Below the pieces are notes generated by a model, which saw only the letters and a list, made by a program, of their open reading frames with translations, did not search any database and was not told where the DNA came from. From positions 1 through 8,182 of the forward strand of contig CAIRQE010000031.1 of assembly GCA_903880655.1 (NCBI GenBank): 8,182 nucleotides of DNA. Direction: 5' to 3'. The translations under genes were made by a program, and so were the position numbers. This DNA comes from an uncultured bacterium. Its GTDB lineage: Bacteria; Patescibacteriota; Saccharimonadia; Saccharimonadales; CAIOMD01. Within the stretch, counting starts at the first letter, position 1. Each line of letters begins with the position of its first letter. Positions 5,012 to 8,182 of the stretch are shown in pieces.

Positions 5012-5621
5012 CTAGAATAAGAGACTTTTCTTCAAAATATGGAACTTTAGTAAATGCGCTGAGGTTCCATTTTTTTATGGAAACTCTCTTGGGTACTTCT
5101 GCACTGATGTCGCCACCTTTTAAATACAGAAGTCCGTTAGGCAGTTCATTTTTATTTATCTTGGATATATTTTTTTGAGCCCACTCCCAAGCAACATCAA
5201 GTTTAGTAACAGCTCTTGAAACAACGAAATCAAAAGAATCGCTTATATCCTCAGCACGAGCATGCATAGTTTGTATGTTATCAAGCCCTATTTCATCGGC
5301 AATACTTTGAGCAACTATCAACTTTTTGTTCGTTGAATCTACGAGAAGAAATTTAGTTTCCGGAAAAAGTATTGCTAGTGGAATTCCGGGGAATCCGCCA
5401 CCCGTCCCAAGGTCCATAATTTTAGTACCGGGTACGAAAGAAATGACTTTCGCGATGAGCATACTATGCAGAACATGATGCGAATAAAAATTATCCATGT
5501 CTTTTCTTGAAATAACATTAATCTTTGCATTCCATTCACTGTACAGATTTTCAAGAGCTGAAATTTTCTTGATCTGATCAGCTGAAAGACTATTAAAATT
5601 ATTAAGGATAAAATCTTCCAT
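4986..5621 (-). CDS. rsmG: 16S rRNA (guanine-527-N7) methyltransferase RsmG (GidB)
   Basis: RsmG uses S-adenosylmethionine to methylate N7 of G527 in 16S rRNA. Its loss in other bacteria gives low-level streptomycin resistance. The protein has 211 residues, normal for the family. Visible features are the N-terminal helix with LYSEWNAKINVISRK (26-40), the HHVLHS segment (48-53), the SAM-binding DLGTGGGFPGIPLAI (70-84) and the acidic DSTNKK (95-100). RAED (122-125), SRAVT (135-139) and YLKGG (166-170) are all typical. The ATG at 5621 lies six bases after the stop of the upstream glycosyltransferase gene. No Shine-Dalgarno site is visible, so translation is probably coupled. The 3' end overlaps the convergent small gene by 26 bp. 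The identification is secure. Confidence 0.97.
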   Translation of the reverse strand: MEDFILNNFNSLSADQIKKISALENLYSEWNAKINVISRKDMDNFYSHHVLHSMLIAKVISFVPGTKIMDLGTGGGFPGIPLAILFPETKFLLVDSTNKKLIVAQSIADEIGLDNIQTMHARAEDISDSFDFVVSRAVTKLDVAWEWAQKNISKINKNELPNGLLYLKGGDISAEVPKRVSIKKWNLSAFTKVPYFEEKSLILVTDQILKN

Positions 5622-5627
5622 ACGTAT

Positions 5628-6347
5628 TTAGATTACCAGACTTCCTCTATTTTTATGATGACTACGAGTCTTAACCATTTTTCGGTGGTATTCTGCAACT
5701 TTTACCAGATTCACGAAACGCATGCCGTGGATATATACCTTAAGATACTGATCGTATTTAATTTTTCCTCTGTGTTCATGAATAAGAATCGATATATCTA
5801 CGTCATCGTGAACGATACTTTCATCTTTACAAGTCGCGTCTTTAATCAATTCCCACATATCTTTTCTTATCGCCATATTTGAACCCCATAAAATCTGAAA
5901 TCCTAATATTTTTTTTCCAAGCAAGAAATAATATTTGCTGAAAAAAAGACCAGGATATAAATCTCTGAAAGCGATTTCATAAACACCGCCAGGCCCTGTT
6001 AGTGCGCTCAACGCAGGATCTTCTTCAAAATTCTTCTGTATTCTTTCCACCCATGTTCTTGAAACAACCGTGTCTGCATCTATTCGAGCAAAAATATCAC
6101 CTTTAGCAGAATCAAAACCCTTGTGATGAGCAGCGATGATTCCTTGTTTTTTTTCTGTGAGTATTTTGACGAAAGGAAACTGCCTGGCAATTTCATCAGT
6201 TTTATCGGTAGAGTTATTATCTACGAGGATAACCTCAAAAGGAGGAATTGTTTGCTTCGCCAATGCCTGCAGACAAGACTCAATAACTGATTCTTCGTTA
6301 AATGCAGGGATTATTATACTAACCTTAAGCTTTTTATTTGATACCAT
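5628..6347 (-). CDS. Family 2 glycosyltransferase
   Basis: This is an inverting GT-A fold enzyme that moves a sugar from a nucleotide donor to an acceptor, probably in glycan or glycolipid synthesis at the inner face of the membrane. From the ATG at 6347 it has 239 residues. VSIIIPAFNEES (9-20) begins the fold. VDNNSTDKT (42-50) and the metal-binding DADT (90-93) follow, then GSNMAIR (155-161) and the HDDVD acidic motif (180-184), near the usual place of the catalytic base. No membrane helix is seen. An in-frame GTG at 6371 would add eight residues. The ATG is preferred because family members start just before the KVSIIIP strand. It heads an operon with rsmG and diverges from the anchored glycosidase gene across 29 bp. 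Neither start has a ribosome site. The sugar and acceptor cannot be predicted. Confidence 0.93.
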   Translation of the reverse strand: MVSNKKLKVSIIIPAFNEESVIESCLQALAKQTIPPFEVILVDNNSTDKTDEIARQFPFVKILTEKKQGIIAAHHKGFDSAKGDIFARIDADTVVSRTWVERIQKNFEEDPALSALTGPGGVYEIAFRDLYPGLFFSKYYFLLGKKILGFQILWGSNMAIRKDMWELIKDATCKDESIVHDDVDISILIHEHRGKIKYDQYLKVYIHGMRFVNLVKVAEYHRKMVKTRSHHKNRGSLVI

Positions 6348-6376
6348 ATATATACGTATAGTATACGACACTCACT
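6348..6376. promoter_or_regulatory. Overlapping divergent promoters in a 29-bp gap
   Basis: The minus-strand hexamer TATACT (6360-6365) and the plus-strand hexamers TATAGT (6357-6362) or TATACG (6362-6367) overlap in the gap. The palindromes TATACGTATA (6351-6360) and GTATAC (6361-6366) are adjacent. Transcripts from them would carry leaders of only a few bases. No clear -35 boxes are seen. Confidence 0.45.
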
Positions 6377-7519
6377 ATGGAAAAAAATAAATCAGCTAAA
6401 GCTACGAAGAAGCCAATTAAAAAACCTCGACCCAAGTATCATCCTAGTGAAATAAGGGTATGGTGGAAGTCGCTGAGACGATTTCAACGTTTTTTTATAC
6501 TAGTTATTACAATTTTCTTCCTATTTTGCGCACAAGCGTACGGATTAGCCTATTGGTATCAGCAAAAACATAAAAATGAACCAATTCATCTAGGAGTTAC
6601 TTTCATTGCAGATTATGCGAACTATCTGGGGCTAGATCCTCACCAAACAATGATGGCACTCCGAGATGACTTAGGATTTAAAAGATTTAGGCTTGTAAGT
6701 TATTGGGAAGATATAGAAAAAAGCCCCGGAGTATATGACTTCACGGAACTTGATTGGGAGATGCAACAAGTAAATGCAGTGCATGGGACCGTTACCCTAT
6801 CAATAGGACTTCGTCAGCCTCGCTGGCCTGAGTGCCATATGCCTTCATGGGCATCGAGCGAGCCGACTTCTGTTTGGTACCCACAACTAAAGAATTACAT
6901 GACTGCTGTTATAAACAGGTATAAAGATAATCCTTCGCTTGTTAGCTATCAATTAGAGAATGAATATTATTTAAGTGTTTTTGCGAATTGCCCAGATTCA
7001 ACAAAAGGTCGCCTTATCGATGAATTTAACCTCGTTAAATCGCTTGACTCAAACACACCCATAATTATTAGCTTGTCTAATAATTATCTCGGTATTCCTG
7101 TCAGTCAACCACGGCCTGATCAATATGGAGTCTCAGTCTATAAATTAGTTTATGACAAAACTATCACTCACAATTATTTCGATTATCCATTCCCTTCATG
7201 GTGGTATACCTGGCGAGCTGCAATGACAGAAATCGTTACCGGTAAAAGCAGTATGCTTCATGAACTACAGGCTGAACCCTGGCCGCCAACCGGAGTTCTT
7301 TCGGCATCACAGACCGAACTGAGCAAATCAATGAATGCAAAACTTCTAGGAGAAAGAATTAAATACGGCAAAGATACAGGATTTAAAGATATTGACCTAT
7401 GGGGCGGAGAATATTGGTACTACGAAAAGACTAAATTCAATGATCCTTCGTTATGGAATACCGTATTAAAAGCTGTCCAGCAGGTTAATCAAGAGAATGC
7501 AGCCAAAAATTTAAAATAG
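6377..7519 (+). CDS. Membrane-anchored glycoside hydrolase-like protein (clan A TIM barrel)
   Basis: This is probably an extracytoplasmic glycosidase tethered to the cell membrane. It has 380 residues. The N-terminus (1-37) is Lys/Pro/Arg-rich and cytoplasmic, followed by one membrane helix at about 38-60 (FFILVITIFFLF) with no cleavage signal. The rest looks like a (beta/alpha)8 barrel of GH clan A. An early strand HLGVTFIADY lies at 71-80. RFRLVSYWEDIEKSPGVYDF (103-122) resembles the R-x-x-x-x-W-x-x-I-E-x-x-x-G-x-Y-D-F signature of GH5/GH42-type barrels. The acid/base candidate is E196 in YQLENEY. The nucleophile candidate is E296 in LHELQAEPW. The substrate cannot be told. The neighbouring glycosyltransferase, transcribed divergently, suggests surface-glycan trimming or scavenging of host polymer. 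The start is the only Met before the membrane helix and has no ribosome site. I am confident in the fold and topology, less so in activity. Confidence 0.85.
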   Translation: MEKNKSAKATKKPIKKPRPKYHPSEIRVWWKSLRRFQRFFILVITIFFLFCAQAYGLAYWYQQKHKNEPIHLGVTFIADYANYLGLDPHQTMMALRDDLGFKRFRLVSYWEDIEKSPGVYDFTELDWEMQQVNAVHGTVTLSIGLRQPRWPECHMPSWASSEPTSVWYPQLKNYMTAVINRYKDNPSLVSYQLENEYYLSVFANCPDSTKGRLIDEFNLVKSLDSNTPIIISLSNNYLGIPVSQPRPDQYGVSVYKLVYDKTITHNYFDYPFPSWWYTWRAAMTEIVTGKSSMLHELQAEPWPPTGVLSASQTELSKSMNAKLLGERIKYGKDTGFKDIDLWGGEYWYYEKTKFNDPSLWNTVLKAVQQVNQENAAKNLK

Positions 7520-7539
7520 CACTAAATCTACCCCTGTTG

Positions 7540-7545
7540 TACAAT
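7540..7545 (+). promoter_or_regulatory. Candidate -10 box giving a leaderless smpB transcript
   Basis: TACAAT (five of six consensus bases) ends six bases before the ATG at 7552. Transcription would therefore start at or next to the start codon. No Shine-Dalgarno site is present. No good -35 is seen. Confidence 0.4.
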
Positions 7546-7551
7546 AAAAAC

Positions 7552-8061
7552 ATGGCAAATAAAAAAGCAGCCCCAAAATCGCAGGTGGTGAACAAACAAG
7601 CAAAACGAGATTATGAAATCATAAAAACGTTTATGGCAGGTCTAGTTCTCACTGGTGCAGAAGTAAAAAGCCTTCGTCATGGACACGGCCAGCTTCGTGG
7701 CGCTTTCGTTAATATAAAAGATGGTGAAATTTGGCTCTACAATGCCATGATAAATCCAACGAATGCAAATAAAACAGTCCTCAACGAGGTCATGCAAATA
7801 CGATCAAGAAAGCTTCTGTTAAAGAAAAAAGAAATTGTTGAACTTGCTACCGCTAAAGAGCAAAGTTTAACTATTATTCCCTTAAAAATTCTTACTAATG
7901 GGCGATTTATAAAAATTGAAATTGCCGTCGCTAAAGGTCTTAAGAAATTCGATAAAAGGCAGAAAATAAAAAAACGCGATACCGATCGGGACAACGCAAG
8001 AACATTATCAAGAAATTATTTTAATTCTCGAGTACAATGTATAGAGTATGAATATTTTTAG
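7552..8061 (+). CDS. smpB: SmpB, tmRNA-binding protein
   Basis: SmpB binds tmRNA (ssrA) and delivers it to stalled ribosomes for trans-translation and rescue. The protein has 169 residues from the ATG at 7552. Family signatures are AKRDYEIIKTFMAGLVLTGAEVKSLR (17-42), the loop GQLRGAFVNIKDGEIWLYN (46-64), RKLLLKKKEI (86-95), PLKI (110-113) and VAKGLKKFDKR (126-136). The basic KKRDTDRDNAR (140-150) reaches towards the decoding site in relatives. There is a short Lys-rich N-terminal extension. The C-terminus runs about 15 residues past the usual end (NYFNSRVQCIEYEYF), and this extension overlaps the following reading frame by 14 bases. An upstream in-frame TTG at 7537 is less likely, since MANKK is a natural start. 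The ssrA gene itself is not in the window. The identification is secure. Confidence 0.97.
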   Translation: MANKKAAPKSQVVNKQAKRDYEIIKTFMAGLVLTGAEVKSLRHGHGQLRGAFVNIKDGEIWLYNAMINPTNANKTVLNEVMQIRSRKLLLKKKEIVELATAKEQSLTIIPLKILTNGRFIKIEIAVAKGLKKFDKRQKIKKRDTDRDNARTLSRNYFNSRVQCIEYEYF

Positions 8062-8182
8062 CTGGAATGTTAATGGGATGGACAACAGGACGAGTACGTT
8101 CAAGTTTCTACCTCATGGGTTCCAGGTAGCACAACACTTCTTCTTGCAAAGCCACTTGTTTACCGTCACGGTTCGGGTGTTA
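8048..8182 (+). CDS. Possible start of an exonuclease III-like gene, cut by the window edge and abnormal
   Basis: The ATG at 8048 overlaps the last 14 bases of smpB. The first ten residues, MNIFSWNVNG, match the start of exonuclease III/AP endonuclease proteins, where the Asn of WNVNG helps bind metal. In the family the sequence continues with I-R and later a QE-x-K motif. Here, after residue 10 or 11, the frame runs on to the edge with residues (MDNRTSTFKF and onward) that show no family similarity. Base composition also rises to about half G+C from roughly 8080. The start is credible. The continuation may be an assembly join, a frameshift or a rearrangement. Confidence 0.4.
   Translation, partial: MNIFSWNVNGMDNRTSTFKFLPHGFQVAQHFFLQSHLFTVTVRVL

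Noticed and set aside
6348..6371. GTG start adding eight residues to the glycosyltransferase
   Set aside because: No ribosome site precedes it, it lies over the divergent -10 boxes, and family members begin close to the first strand.
8048..8182. tmRNA (ssrA) gene next to smpB
   Set aside because: No tRNA-like acceptor ends, tag-peptide frame or convincing T-arm were found; a GGTTCGG near 8170 is isolated.
1..8182. CRISPR array, insertion sequence, tRNA or toxin-antitoxin pair
   Set aside because: No regularly spaced repeats, transposase motifs, terminal inverted repeats or cloverleaf were found. The 77-residue protein has no partner gene beside it to suggest a toxin-antitoxin module.

Overview
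The window most resembles a fragment of a reduced-genome bacterium of the Patescibacteria/CPR radiation, with Candidatus Saccharibacteria (TM7) the best guess. This rests on the gene mix, the low-to-moderate GC, tightly packed genes with many unknown small proteins, and reading frames that fit TGA as an ordinary stop (two genes end in TGA). That fits Saccharibacteria better than the CPR lineages that recode TGA. The assignment is an inference from gene style, not from a marker tree. Both ends are cut. The left edge lies inside a large helicase-nuclease gene, and the right edge lies inside what begins like an exonuclease III gene but does not continue as one.

Layout: positions 3-1544 hold the C-terminal half of a UvrD-type helicase fused to a PD-(D/E)XK nuclease (DNA repair or recombination). 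Positions 1557-2651 hold two small three-helix membrane proteins of unknown function. Each has its own nearly identical strong promoter and is followed by an elaborate RNA hairpin and a terminator. Positions 2668-3384 (minus) encode an aquaporin-family channel with a histone-like basic tail. A 213-bp divergent regulatory gap follows. Positions 3598-4694 form a two-gene operon: an unknown helical protein followed by a CobO-type cobalamin adenosyltransferase. Positions 4778-5011 encode a small acidic unknown protein that overlaps tail-to-tail with rsmG. Positions 4986-6347 (minus) are a glycosyltransferase-rsmG operon. Positions 6377-7519 encode a membrane-anchored clan-A-like glycoside hydrolase, diverging from the glycosyltransferase across only 29 bp. 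Positions 7552-8061 are smpB (trans-translation).

The left half uses classical signals: extended -10 promoters, strong Shine-Dalgarno sites and terminators. From 4986 rightwards no gene has a convincing Shine-Dalgarno site, and several starts sit a few bases after a -10-like hexamer, suggesting leaderless or coupled translation. Housekeeping functions (rRNA methylation, ribosome rescue, DNA repair) are interleaved with cell-surface functions (glycosyltransferase, anchored glycosidase, aquaporin, small membrane proteins).

I found no CRISPR array, tRNA, rRNA, insertion sequence or obvious defence system. The most unusual items are the pair of promoter-hairpin-bounded small membrane protein genes, the aquaporin that lacks the usual filter arginine, the unknown partner of CobO, and the abrupt loss of exonuclease III similarity at the right edge.
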